Source: Siphonodentalium dalli (taxonomy: Eukaryota; Mollusca; Scaphopoda; Gadilida; Siphonodentaliidae). Taken from it: 64,000 nt of DNA. The DNA is taken from contig CP136067.1 in the NCBI GenBank assembly GCA_032622095.1, positions 52,677,899 through 52,741,898 on the forward strand, in the 5' to 3' direction. The position numbers and the translations under genes are program-made. A model generated the notes under the pieces. It had not been told where the DNA came from. It saw nothing but the letters and a program-made list of their open reading frames with translations, and made no database searches. The first letter of the stretch is position 1. The number at the start of each line of letters is the position of its first letter. Below, in pieces: positions 34,616 through 47,560 of this stretch.

Positions 34616-34914
34616 TTGGAAAATTTATCACTTAATTTGTTAACAAGACTGTATCAGCTCCTATGAATGAATAGCAATTTATCAAACGACGCACATGCTT
34701 ACCTATGGAAATAATGACGAGTAACTGCTAGAAAGGTGTACACCTTTGTTGTTTCAAAATAAAACAATGTAGGCCATTCAGTACGCATTCATGTTGATAT
34801 TCGTTACCGACAAGACCTATATCAGTACTTTTTACACCTGTGCATATTTACATTATCACTTTTGACCAGCTCGAAATTTATTAGTGCACATTGTTATGGT
34901 GTCAACCCTTTATT

Positions 34915-35605
34915 CCGATGGCCCGATATTATTCCGAAGGTCCAATACTGCGAAGGTCCAATAGTTCGAAGGTCCATATTACGAAGATCCAATACTCCGA
35001 AGGTCCCATATTACGAAGGTCCAATACTCCGAAGGTCCTATATTCCAAAGACCCAATACTCCGAAGGCCCGATACTCCGAAGGCCCGATACACCGAAAGC
35101 CCAATAGTCCGAAGGTCCGATACAACGAAGGTAGGATACTACGAAGTTCCGGAAAGTCAGATTATTATAAGAACTGTTAATTGATATGCGTATGATATAT
35201 TGTCGCTTGATCTGGCCTAAGACCCACTAGGGCGAAGCGGAAGCTCAGACCCCACAGTCACGACAATGCACAATGCATCGGTAGATTTATCCATAAAACG
35301 TTAATCAAAGGTCTACACGCAGTGAAACCCGTCGTTACATCAGAATGCATTCGGAGTATCGGACCTTCGGGGTATCGGACCTTCCGAGTAATCGTTCTTC
35401 GGAGTTCAAAAACTTCGGAGTATTAGACCTTCGGAGTATTGGGCTTTCTGAGTATTAGAACTTCAGACTGTTGGAACTTCGGAGTATTAATACTTCGGAA
35501 TATCGGACCTCCGGAATATTTAGCTTTCGGAATATCGGAACTTCGTTGTATTGGACCTTCGGAATATCGGACCTTCGGAGTATAGTGTCTTCGGAATAAA
35601 GGCAC
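34915..35605. repeat. Facing inverted arrays of CCGAAGGTCCAATACT
   Basis: From 34,915 to 35,155 the plus strand carries about fifteen diverged units of 14-17 bp, TCCGAAGGTCCAATAC. From about 35,345 to 35,605 it carries the reverse complement, TTCGGAGTATTGGACC, about as many times. Roughly 190 bp of unrelated sequence lies between. Frames in the arrays read as IPKVQYSEGPILRRS-type repeats and are not real proteins. The pair could fold into a long imperfect hairpin. Confidence 0.9.
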
Positions 35606-36939
35606 ATAATCATTTTATTATCATTTTTATCAAACTCGAAATATAAAAGTTTCGGTTTTCTCAATGATCCTATATTTTCGTTTTTCAATTTGGTCAAAGT
35701 CACAACACGGTGGCGAATCACGTGGTTTAAAGTTGATGACTATCACGAATTCAAAATGGCCGAGGTGATCGTAAACGCGACCAGAAACAATGAATACAAG
35801 TAACAAACTAGGATATAGAGGATCTCCGACGAGTTATCTTGGGATATAAGATTGTTTGAAACGAGTTTGATAAATTTTATTCACAAAGAGTCGTAGACGA
35901 GTTATGAATCAAATTTATCAAACGAGTTTCATAAAATCTTATATAAAACATGACGAGTTGAAGATCTTGTATATCACATGATAAAATCTAGAGCTTTGTG
36001 TTTTTTTAACAAATCAAAGTCCCAAAAAGAGGTTCCAAAATACAGATATATATATAGTCCCTCAATTTGCCTCTTTTTTGTGTGTCTATTTTCGTTAATG
36101 CAACGAAATTGGACAATAATTTACCTTTAATGAACGAAGCAATCACTTTATATTGTTTGGTGTTTGTGTGATGCGCGGCTTTTCGAAATAGTATTAATCC
36201 GTCTGAATCAACGTTATTTTTTGGCGCGATGCCAAGTCATATGTAGCACGCGCCTATTCATCACTAGTGACATATACGGAAATATGTAATGACTTTTTGT
36301 TAATGATATAATAGGGTATTCATGTGATATAATGATATATTACATAGTATTTTGGCAGCTATGAGCATATGCTATACTATTTTTCAAACAAGCTGTTACC
36401 CAATTTGAGTCCAAACTCACAGTTGTTTGCTACAAAATTCTGACCAAAGTTGTCAGTCGAAGGATTCTCCTATAGATATATGGACTGCATGGTGTATTCC
36501 ATGAATCTCCGACTGGCAACTTTGGTCAGTGTGTTATAGAAAACTACTGAGTATTTTTGAAGAAACAGGGTATCAACTCGCTTTAAAAATAAACTAGCAT
36601 ATGTAAACTTGTAACAGTCAAAATGCTATGCTTTGCGTCAGTTCCTCATATATTATGTTTTGTGTGTTTGCGCTCGCCTCGGCCATTTTAAATGCATGGT
36701 ACTCACCAACCTCGAAACCACGTGATTCCCCACCGTGGATAAATGGCGGGGGGGATTCAGAAATGGCAAAAACATTGGCCAAATGAATTTTCCGGCCACC
36801 ATGAGACCTGCTTGTCGACAGGACTACCGGGGCCAAGCCAGTGTCGTCGATTTGTTGAGAACATATTTTGATGTTCGAATGTGCGAACTTATGTAAATTT
36901 AGTATAACACACCCATTCTTCTGTGTTCTTGTAAACTAC

Positions 36940-37064
36940 CAATCTGCTATCTAAATTCGAACAACGCCTGACCGCTGTGGCAAAGTCCACCACGTCGTTA
37001 TCAAAGAATTGATAACACCTTCCTTTGGAAAAAGTCCATCCGTCTTGACATCGCCAATCAATAA
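36940..37064 (-). CDS. Protease gene, exon 7: CTLD N-terminal part
   Basis: The acceptor is AACTTGTTACAG and the donor TTG|GTAGTT (a weaker donor); the exon is 125 nt, phase 1 in and 0 out. It reads IDWRCQDGWTFSKGRCYQFF, then DNDVVDFATAVRRCSNLDSR and L. The C-x-x-GW-x-x-x-x-x-x-C-Y opening is that of a long-form CTLD, followed by the A-x-x-x-C helix. Splicing to 33,568 produces SRLAWT, the conserved LA junction. It follows the EGF exon across an 11.8 kb intron. Confidence 0.9.
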
Positions 37065-37992
37065 CTGTAACAAGTTCAATTCGTTTAATCTTATTGACCC
37101 ATTATACATAGATATTAAGATAACACATATAAATACATTTATGTACATGACTGACATAATAGATATTCAAATGATATACATTATAATATATGAACAGTAT
37201 TTACAATATAAATAATATACCTGTTTGCCATAGGTGCTGTCCACTGACGCTGTATACCATGGTGCCATATATGACTGATCCACACAAAGTGCATAGACAC
37301 CCTCAATTATGGTAATATAATTAAGAGTATGTATCCACGCTGGTTTAGTCGCTTGCACATGTTATTTCGTGTTAGGTTCGTAGGAATACAGTGTCATTTA
37401 GGCAATCTCACACGACTTCCCCGTCAAGAACATTTTGGGCTGAAATTTGTTAGATAGTTAGACATTTTGGGCTGAAGTTTGTTTGATAGTTAGATAGTTT
37501 GTTAGATAGTGCCGCCCGCCTCCCCAAAGCCCACCCACCCTACAAGTGATTTTTCCTATAGTGTTTTTGAAACGTGTCTCTTTGTGGTGTCTCTCAGGTG
37601 ATATAGTCTCTCGCATTCGAGAAGATAATGAAATTCATCTCCAATCTTTCTGGAGTTACAGAGTGGACAAAGACAATAGAGAGGTTTCGCATGTGACGTG
37701 GATAGAGTATAACGGATACAAAGTCAGGAATGGTTGTCCATGCAGTGAGTTTCCGCTTGACACGATCTATACCATGCAAATATATTTACAGCGCGAACGA
37801 TAATCTTCTCATCAATCGGCTAATCACTGGGACAATTGGGAATAATTGTCCAAAGCGTGATAAACGATGGCTGCATGATACAAATTTGACACTCTGTCCG
37901 TCGCACGGTTAGGAAATTACGGCTGTGGTTAGCTAGAAGGTGCGCATAATTTGATTACGTAGTACCCTAACCGTCGCCCAAAACGTATCCGT

Positions 37993-40900
37993 TGCTTTCC
38001 CCTAAAACGCGTTCCATCCTTCATCCCGAATATTCCCAAGAACAACAACACCCATATAGGATAGTGCGTTGCATCGTCACGCGGACCATATTTATTCTCA
38101 CCAACTACACATAATCATTCCAATATACATGCACAAAAACATTCCATCACAACCATATAAACAAACAAGGACATCCATCACAATTACATCGGCCATTTGC
38201 ATCTGGGCAGATGGCCCAACATCACTGAATGTTCTAATCACACCCGAGATAGAAAATGATATCATTGTGTACACGCTCACCTGCATCTGCGCAGATGGAG
38301 GAACATCACTGAATGTTCTAAACCTCGCACTTTGAATGACAGTGCGGCCTGATAACCTATCACGCACACTACCCGGGCCGTGCATCACGTTGCAGTGCCC
38401 CACCTCGAACTGACATGAAGTCGCATCGCATTCGCAATGCAGTTACAACGCGTCACTATAATGACAGTGTATAATTAGTCACCAATATATACGCAATTTT
38501 CCTATTCCATCGGAAATATGTACGGATATTTATGGCATCAAGTCCACTTTTACTGTAGTACTTCACAAAACAGTCCACCAAAAACCGCTTTTCATCTGTT
38601 CTAACATTTAATCATTCACAAATCTCAATGCTCAAATATCCAAATATTCCACATGCCAGTCCACTAGAAATACATAAAATGGAATAAATAGCCATCTATT
38701 AACCATTGAGAGATGACTGCATCGAATTATGCATGGAACCAAAATATCCGTTTGCGTCTGCGCAAACTCCAGAACATCACTGAACGTTCGGAAACCGTAC
38801 ACTGCAGGAGCAGTATATGGCGTCGGTCTGCATTACCTATAATTCTAATTGAATTAATATGCATATAATTCGCCAAAATTGGAAACAATACAACACACAT
38901 CATATATATATACAAATATATACGTATACATACATATATATACACATATACACACATATGTATCGATAAGCATCGAACAAGACTTTGTTTATAATACACC
39001 AATCGCCCGTCGGCCTGCACACGGTCAGAAAACCAAACATCAGTGGTTCCAACACGACACTGTACTGGCAGTGAGAATATAGTTTTGTCCAGTTGACACG
39101 ATTGTGTTTATGGACCCAAACAACGTTTACTGTAGTATTCTACAAAATAGTCCACCAAAAATCGCATTGCATCGGTTCGAACTTTTAATTATTCACAATT
39201 CTCAATGCTCAAATATCCAAATATTCCATATTTCAGTCCACTGGAAATACATAGAATAAAATAAATAGCCATATAGTATGCATTGAGAGATGACTGCATC
39301 TAATTATGGAGCCAAGCATCCGTTTGCATCGGCGCAAACTCCAGAACATCACTGAACGTTCGGACAAGCGAACACTACATGGGCAGTATAATGTCAGTCT
39401 GCATTACTTATCATTATATTTGAATTACCGGTAATATGCATATAAATTCTCCATTAATTGAAACAAATATAATATACAGCCAATACAAATATCTATCGCT
39501 CGCGATATGTATGAATAAGCATCCATACAATCCTAGAAACACTGATATCCCATCTCTCTGTGCATACGATCAAAAAACCCAACTTGATTTGTTCGAACAC
39601 GACACTGTACTGACAGTGAGCATAATATTATAGACCCGTTTACACCATTGTGAATAACCACGGTTACTCGGTTCCATCTGGAACAATTTACGAATCTCAA
39701 ATTTCCATATATCCACAAGTAAATCCAATGGTAATTCGTATTCCAATTACACACCATGCAGATAACAAGATACATCGTAAATACAGTGGATACTCTGCAC
39801 TTCAACATACACCTGATGCTATTATGATAATATATGTTGCATACAGGATCTACTTTAGAAAGACTATTCGAGTCTTAACACACTACAATATATTACTACA
39901 TGTAATACTGATTTATAAAACATAATATATCCAATATATAGATACAATCACATTATACAATCATACTGTACTGACAGTGATCATAATATATACCCGTTTA
40001 CACCATTGTGAATAACCACGGTTACTCGGTTTCATCTGGAAAAATTTACGAATCTCAAATTTCCATATATGCACAAGTAATTCCAATGGTAATTCGTATT
40101 CCAATTACACACCATGCAGATAACAAGATACACTGTAGATGCAGTGGATACTCTTCACTTCAACATACAACTGATGTTATATGAAAATATATGTTGCATA
40201 CGGCCAGTCGGATCTACTTTAGAAAGACTATTCGAGTCTTAACACACTACAATATATTACTCTACAATCTACATGTAATACTGAGTTATGAAACATAATA
40301 TTTCCAATATATATATACAATCATATTATACAATCATGGATTTCACAATAAAAAACAACATGAACCATAATGTTACTACGGTACGTGGCCGGCCAGGAAA
40401 AACCATAGATAAAAACCCGTAGGATAAAACACCTATGGAAACCTGTGACACCAAACCAATGCCAAGTAACAACTTATACCGTCCGATCTCTACCAGATCT
40501 GTCGATCGGTACCGTACCTCAGTGTCGGCTTATCACTGGCAACATTATGTCATGCACACAAACCACTCCCTACATTCTCTCTAAATCGGTGTCAACAATT
40601 GAGCTAATACATAACATGTATTTCAACATGTCCCATACAAAGACATGTATCGATTTAATTCATGAAAGAGCTATCAGATTCATTGCAATGCGGATATATA
40701 CACGTGTATATATATATATACGTATTAACGCCTCGTAGACCGTAAACATTTAGGCGGTCCACACCCTAAGACGGAATCAACGCAGATGACAATACACCTC
40801 TCGCCAACGAGAAGCGCCGCATTCGGCGATTCGTCTTTCACCGCTAGGGGAAAGTACTTTAACTCTAATTCCCTCCGGTCAAACGATTTAAAGAATATTT

Positions 40901-42557
40901 CCCCTAAAACGCGTTCCATCCTTCATCCCGAATATTCCCAAGAACAACAACACCCATATAGGATAGTGCGTTGCATCGTCACGCGGACCACAGATTGACA
41001 AAGAAAGAATGATGAATAATTCGATATCCCCAATTTCTAATAAAACTAAAGCGGCACACTGAGTACCTTATCACATTCTGATCTTCGACAATGGTGCCAT
41101 TGAATCTGTTATTGAAAATTTCAAGATTCACACATCTGTTTCGAATATACTGTTCAGTCGATTATTTACATATAATAAATATATCGTTTGATCATAATTA
41201 TGCATGTCATAAATTTATAATTTTTAACAAGAACCATCTGGAGTTCAGTTCTAAGATATACAGAACACACGAGTTCCGTTGATATATAGAATGATTTCAT
41301 AGTCCCATCAGTCTGTTACATGTAAACATATGAATTCAGCGCCATGCATTTCCAAATGAACACTTGTTCGGAGACGAATCCTCACCGATTGATGACAGCC
41401 AATCTGTGATGTCTACACCTCCGGTAAAACCAAGCTGTTCGCCATACGCCTGGAATGGAACATCGACAAAACCAGTACGCACAGTGATTCTCAACCAAAT
41501 TTTCAAAATAATTTGTGTAATTTTGAATAACCATTCCCTAATGATTTTTTTTTTTTTTTTTTGTGAATCCGCAATTTTGAAAAGTTGACAACTCTATATA
41601 TAATATATGGTATGTATATTTTAATGTTCACAATACAACCTATATTGTATGCATCCCTGCATCAGTGAGAATGCGGAGCAAACCAACTACAATATCGTTA
41701 TGCAGCCCAATAAGACGTCATGTCTAACCCGGATACAACATTGTATCACAATTTTCACGTGAGTTACACAATTTCACACATTCGGAACCATACTAAGAAT
41801 TCGAATTATTTCGTGAACAAAACGATCTTTCCAACGCAGCAGCTTACAATAATATAACTGCGTGCTGTTACACATGTATAGTAAGTGTAAAACCACAATT
41901 TAGCTCCCAATTTCGGAATTTATATACATTTGTTTCATTGACCGAGCCATGGGCCTATGTGTATATGTATTCTAATATATACATCAGTTCACAAACCCTT
42001 TGGGGCACATTGTCAATTAACAAAGAAGAATTATACTTATCTTCAATCTTATAACTCATCGCCGATTCGCCACCATAATTTCTCAATCGGACGATTCCCT
42101 TAGAAGACACAAATGTATGCCGCTATCTTGATGTACTGTATAACTTCCGAATTTGATGCACAAGAGCGCAAGGCGAACTGGTAATGTCTCACTCAATCAA
42201 GCCGGTAAACAACGATCACGTAGTCGTCACACTAATCAGCTTATCTCACAGTGACCAACGTCCGTGTCATATCACCAGCGTAACATGCCGTTCGATTTTG
42301 TTATTGAGTTAATGCATGAATCTGCTGTAAAGCGATAATGTCTTGTTGGCTTCAATATATTGTAACTCCGGCAAAGGTGCACATTCAATATGGCTGCTCA
42401 ACAAAATTTAGGCGGTCCACGCCCTAAGACGGAATCAACGCAGATGACAATACACCTCTCGCCAACGAGAAGCGCCGCATTCGGCGATTCGTCTTTCACC
42501 GCTAGGGGAAAGTACTTTAACTCTAATTCCCTCCGGTCAAACGATTTAAAGAATATT
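37993..42557 (+). mobile_element. Two non-coding elements joined head to tail
   Basis: A segment a (CCCCTAAAACGCGTTCCATC ... GTCACGCGGACCA) is at 38,000-38,091 and 40,902-40,991. A segment b (TTAGGCGGTCCACACCCTAAG ... TTTAAAGAATATTT) is at 40,750-40,905 and 42,408-42,558. This fits two elements that begin with a and end with b, about 2.9 and 1.66 kb, fused b-to-a at 40,902. TATCCGT occurs at both outer edges (37,986-37,992 and 42,558-42,564) and may be a target duplication. The first element holds internal tandem repeats at 38,545-39,420 (about 575 bp) and 39,637-40,330 (about 360 bp) and four GAACATCACTGAATGTTC-like palindromes. No coding sequence is seen. Confidence 0.7.
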
Positions 42558-42835
42558 TATCCGTGACAAGCGAAAGCTCTCTAAAGACAAGTTTCGCAAA
42601 TTCACGGTTTTCAGATACGATTACAACTAGGACACCACGTCACCAAGTTATTTGGCACCTTCTAATCGTAACCATGAAGCCCTATAACCACAATAACGGA
42701 TATAGGTTTTCAATTCCTTCGGTTTATTCCAAAAAACTTCTTTTAAATATTCAGGCACTCAGTCAACGAGGTTCGTTGTGCCATACAGCCGTCAGCTATG
42801 AAACATGCCGACAACTATCATCAATTGGCCGAATC

Positions 42836-43010
42836 TATATATATAAAAGTGTAGGATATGTCTGTCCGTCTGTCTGTCTGGATTTTTCTTCCAGACTGCT
42901 GGTACGATTTTGGTATGGTGACTCGGGGTATCCTGGCGAAGGTTATAATTGCGTTAGTTTTTCAAAAATGTTATTTAAAAAAATGTATTAAACAAACAAA
43001 AAAACGCTCA
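42836..43010 (+). repeat. Second copy of the TCTGTCCG-headed repeat
   Basis: It opens TATATATATAAAAGTGTAGG and has the same order of phrases as 12,455-12,660: a TCTG-rich run, CAGACTGCTGGTACGATTT, ATGGTGACTCGG and AAGGTTATAATTGCGTTAG. The following 200 bp holds a short open frame without motifs. Confidence 0.7.
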
Positions 43011-46000
43011 CTGTGGGCCTATTTCAGCACCAGGTGTACTCTCTTCATAAGTGCGTTTTCACTTTGGCCCGCGCCATCCAGCAGAATAACGGGGATAAGT
43101 CCACTATGGGTTTATCACTGGGGTTCATCCACAAATCGAGATTTTACCGCTTTTCCGATAAATGCTACGCCGCATTTTCGAAAATGCTTTACATAGTGGT
43201 AAGTTATTAACTTTCAGGTAATATTCCTCAAAGAAATAATTGGTACATATGATTGGCCAGTTTTAGCAATAGTGTATAAATCACGATAATTTAGACAGGT
43301 GTATGGAATGCGACGTACTAATCATTTGTCACCTCGTTTGTGGTGTTCTTTTGCAAATACTCCGCATAAAAATAATATTTGTTCTGTGAACAATGTATCT
43401 CTAAATAATGTGCAAACAGTTATATTTAATTATACATTATTAAGTTCCTCTGGTTAATAGTTGTTCCAATATATTGCGCTGTAAGTGATGGAAAATATGT
43501 TATTTAAACACCACATGAAGGCTACGTTTCCGTTTTCAAGATGGTACTTTTCTTAATACACATAAAGTGATAGGGTACAGTTTCCTTCTTCCAAATATCG
43601 CCACGAAAATTAATGCAAAATCAATTGAATTGATTCCAGATCGGTCCATATAGCGCCATAACATTGGAGACGGGATAGTTTTCTTATGATTTTGTTAGCT
43701 TTAGTTGGTTTGATTCAACTATAGCGACAGGGCTATGCCATATAGTCATTATATTTTAGTGCTGTACCAGTGTACTGTCCTGATCCAACCCCAAGCTGGT
43801 AATGCCCGGTATCGCATTCTCGAGCAACCATAAAAATTCGCCATCTTTGGTTGTTAATGTTATAGTTTATATACTGTGGTATGTTCTAGAATACGACAGA
43901 ACCCACCCCATGATATCATGTTATAAATGCGCAGTTATTGGGTAAATATTGAAATTGGGTGCCCCCCCCCCCCCCCCCAACCTTCTCTTGGAATTGGAAA
44001 AAAATTATATGGCATTGGAAAAATCTGTTAGACGCTCAGACCCACCCACCCATCGGACCTGGGGTTTTGGTGCCCCCAGATTGTATCACTATTTTATCAG
44101 TACACCATACAATTTGCTCACGAAAATTTTCCCAACTTGTCTCAAAATTGACAGTAGTTTACAATCACTTTCGTCACCTAACTTCGTCTTGAATGTCGAT
44201 CTATTGAGCGCTTTTATTAATTAGCTTTCCGTTTCCATTTGGGGTCAAAAAAAGTTTAGCCAAAACTTTAGCCAAATGAAATTTTTATTAGCCAAATTCG
44301 AAAAAGATTGGCCATTGGCTAATTTGGCTACCGACAGCGCGAACACTGTTTACATTGCAAGCTACATCGCTCGCGAATTTCGTATGCTCAGTCAGATGGT
44401 GTCTGTCAAGCCTAATGGCGTGATATCGGCGGGATTTATATACAGTAATGTAACGTTCGCTAATTTAGATTCAGCGATCGAGATAATTTACAGACGTACA
44501 ATGTAGTTTTATACATATATACATAAATAGTAATGAAAAGATCCCATAAGCCATAGTGACCAATTCAGCATAATTTTAGTAAGAGTACATGGTGGCTATA
44601 TATATTAAAGCGTTACTGCTTTTAATTTCAAACCAAAACAATCGGTTAAATTAATAGAGAATATAATCAAAATCAAGGCGGCAAAGAATATACCATTCCA
44701 ATGTATACTGTTTGAACTGTTTGAGTACAAGTAACCATTTATCAACCAAACGCCAAGATTTTGGTTTAAACATTGTTTATTTCCCATCACATTTATAATT
44801 GCATGAACAGTTTATAACATGAGTTGACAAAATAATAGAATGACGGTGCTGGAGGATTTATATATATGATGTGTATCTGACGAGAGGGAAGACGTGGCTT
44901 TTACTATGATGGATGCGTCTTCCCGCTGTGTATTTTGTGCCCTGTAAAATATTTCGAATTTTCACGTGTGATTTGTCGTTTAGATGCAGGGCTCGGCAGT
45001 AGATAGACATTAATGATCGTTTTTATCATTAGAAAAGCAGTATACTGTGCCGATTTAATACAGGGCCGACGAGACTCAGTGTATATACATGTGGCCAAAT
45101 TGAGATTTGCTTTCTTTTATAAGTTAATGCATGTTGAAAGAGTAAACAAAACAACAGAAGATATGCAAATGTAACTGTTTCATTCACTGGAAAATTAACA
45201 GTTGAAATGAAAGAGAATTATAGTTGGAAATCACCAAGAAAGAGTCCATAAAGACAAAAAAAAAAGAATAAATTTATCGGTTCAGAAACGTAACCAATTT
45301 GTCGGAAGAGGACACGATGTGTAGCATGCTTTTGGAGAACAAACGATAGCAATTCAGAGCACTTTTTAATTGTCGATTTTGGTCCGATAATTGCCTCATA
45401 TTGTAATGCAATGAATGTCCACATATAGGTCCGAAATATACCCATCTGCGACAATACAAGTTTGCTTAACCACATTACAGTATTGTCACACTCTATATGT
45501 CTAATATTTGTTGACACCGTTTTAGTGATAAATGCACACACAATGAGATGCTTTCTAGATGCGAAACAAGGTATTCACTACGATCTTCTGATGACATATT
45601 AGTTCGGGACGAATGTGGCTCATATAGGGTGTAGTTAGCTTCCAGAAACGTTACGTAATTTAAGTAATTTTCTCTGCTGTCAACTAATGGTGAAAACACA
45701 CTTTGAAAATAGGAAGTGAAACGTAGCGTCTCGATTGAGCGGCGTATAGCATTTATCGGAAAAGCGGCATTTCTCCAGTACCGGATGAGCTCCCGTGCTT
45801 ATATCTGAACCAAATATCAGTCCAATATTAACCAATATCAATATCTAGGTCCAATATGAACATATTTACCCGAGTATATATTGAAGTAGCATATATATAA
45901 AAGTAGGATATATTTGCCATCTGTGCGAAGCGCACACAGGGGACATGGCACATGCAGCCCCCCCCCCCTCCGATGTTGAATAAAGGCTCCCATGTGAAGC

Positions 46001-46045
46001 CTGTTTCAGCTAGTATAATAGTATATAGTATAGTGAACGGCATGC
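43011..46045. other. Intronic stretch, mostly unassigned
   Basis: The stretch contains a poly-C tract at 43,962-43,978 with ACCCACCCACCC and GGCATTGGAAAAATC, resembling the ends of the 6.2-7.5 kb element. The 76-codon plus-strand frame at 44,276-44,506 and the 107-codon minus-strand frame at 45,218-45,541 have no motif I recognise and no convincing splice sites. A C-rich patch with TATATATAAAAGTAGGATAT lies at 45,890-46,000. Confidence 0.4.
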
Positions 46046-46636
46046 TTAAAGGGGTACTGTACGCCAAATGTTGTTGTTGGTTTCTATAGTCTCCGAGTCT
46101 GAGAATAAGGTAACACTTTTTTCATTATTTGAAAGTCTGTTGAGTACGAAGTAGTGTTACGGATGACAAATTTACCGGAATGCAAAAATACAAATTGTCG
46201 TTGTCGAGTAATTTTTGTACAGTTTTCAACCAAATGAATCAAATAAAAGTTATATTATAGGCATACTAGTCCCATATAATCATTTAAGTTATTGTATCGT
46301 CGCTAGTCAGTGAGTGGCTTGAGTGTTCTCCCCGTATCATCATAATATTTTAAGCGATCGTGTGTGCGATCGGTTTAACAAGCCAGTATCCCTCATTTAC
46401 TTTATTTGATTACGCAAATTCGTAATTTAATTGACGCCATTTTATGGCTCCAGTCATAAATTCAATTTATATCAAATTATTAACTTTTAAATTATTAAAT
46501 TTTAAGATAGCCTATTAACCTGAGCGTTTACAGAATACATCTTCGACTCAAATTACTTATGTTTCTATATATTATCGATATTAGATCGTTGTTGTCACCG
46601 GAAATTTAATGAAAATGGCGTACAGTACCCCTTTAA
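46046..46636. mobile_element. 583-bp MITE with 17-bp terminal inverted repeats and TTAA flanks
   Basis: The ends AGGGGTACTGTACGCCA (46,050-46,066) and TGGCGTACAGTACCCCT (46,616-46,632) are exact reverse complements, and TTAA flanks both sides (46,046-46,049 and 46,633-46,636). TTAA duplication is the habit of piggyBac-type and some other DNA transposons. The interior is AT-rich and non-coding. A diverged relative is at 59,638-60,345. Confidence 0.9.
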
Positions 46637-46740
46637 TGTGTTAGATCGTGCGAAGCGATAATCTCACTGGCATATATAACTAGCCAAACGTTATCGAGTT
46701 TAACAATCCTATTTTTCGTTATTTTAAAAAAAAAAAAACG

Positions 46741-47200
46741 AATATTTTTACAGGACATAAATTTTACCAAGCCTGAGTTTAGGGTGCCTGTCATTTGCAG
46801 AATGAGGTCCCCAGAGGGTGAATTTAGTGACGTTATCTCGCATAGTGGGCTAGCATCATTGAATTAACCCTCTGGGGACCTCATTCCTCATGGCCTCATC
46901 TGCAACGGGAGACATACATGTAGATTAATATTGAAGTTGTACACCCATTGGGAACCTCGATTATGCAATGTGTCATCTGCCAATTTGGGGATATAGAGAG
47001 ACAAAACTAAAAAAGAAATCTAAGTTTCTGTATAAATTTGAAAATAGAGACTTTCCAGAGAAGATGAGGCCTAAGCAGAATGAGGTCTCCAGGGGGTGAA
47101 TTTAGTGATGATATCCCGCTATGCGTCACTAAATTCACCCTCTGTGGACCTCATTCTGCAATTGACAGGCACACAAAACTCAGGATTGAATTTTACGATG
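46741..47200. repeat. Nested fold-back element with two hairpins
   Basis: Hairpin 1 (46,801-46,886) pairs AATGAGGTCCCCAGAGGGTG with its complement AACCCTCTGGGGACCTCATT. Hairpin 2 (47,076-47,160) pairs GCAGAATGAGGTCTCCAG with CTGTGGACCTCATTCTGC plus a GAATTTAGTGA/TCACTAAATTC inner stem. Both are enclosed by outer arms near 46,775-46,800 (GAGTTTAGGGTGCCTGTCA) and 47,160-47,183 (TGACAGGCACACAAAACTC). No open frame is involved. Confidence 0.85.
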
Positions 47201-47329
47201 ACGAATAGCTATAGTCTGCTCATTGTGAGTTTGCCAAAACCTTTCTATTGTACACAATGTTAACCCTTCCATGATTAGAGCTTCTTGGAATTTTGCGAAA
47301 GCCATGTGTCAATCCATTATCATATATAT

Positions 47330-47560
47330 ATATATATGATATTCCCCATCTAGTGGTCATTCCGAAGATCCATATGAAGTTTGGTGACGGTGAGTAATGT
47401 GGTATGTAGGGTGTGCCAAATGATTTAGCCATGCACTATGTATATTCTAAGATGGCTGCCGGCGGCCATGATTTTTATCGAAAATCGTTCAAATTCAATA
47501 GCTCCCATCTATCTAGAGATGACCCTAAACGTGCCTGTAATATATTTCAAATTTGGCTTC
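47330..47560 (+). repeat. Copy of the AAGATGGC repeat family
   Basis: It contains CATCTAGTGGTCATTCCGAAG, CATATGAAGTTTGGTGACGG, GTAGGGTGTGCCAAATGATTT and AAGATGGCTGCCGGCGGCCA, in the same order as in the 27.1-27.6 kb units. AAGATGGCGGC resembles the YY1 consensus, but no function is shown by this. Confidence 0.75.

Noticed and set aside
36618-36836. Minus-strand frame ending at a consensus donor (GGTTG|GTGAGT), between CTLD exons 7 and 8
   Set aside because: Including it would split the CTLD at the LA junction, where exons 7 and 8 already join perfectly. The same GGAATCACGTGGTTT ... AAAATGGCCGAGG sequence recurs inverted at 35.7 kb, so it is a repeat.
38879-39082. Frames in the TATATACA-rich part of the 38-40.9 kb element
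   Set aside because: Simple-sequence frames inside a non-coding tandem repeat.
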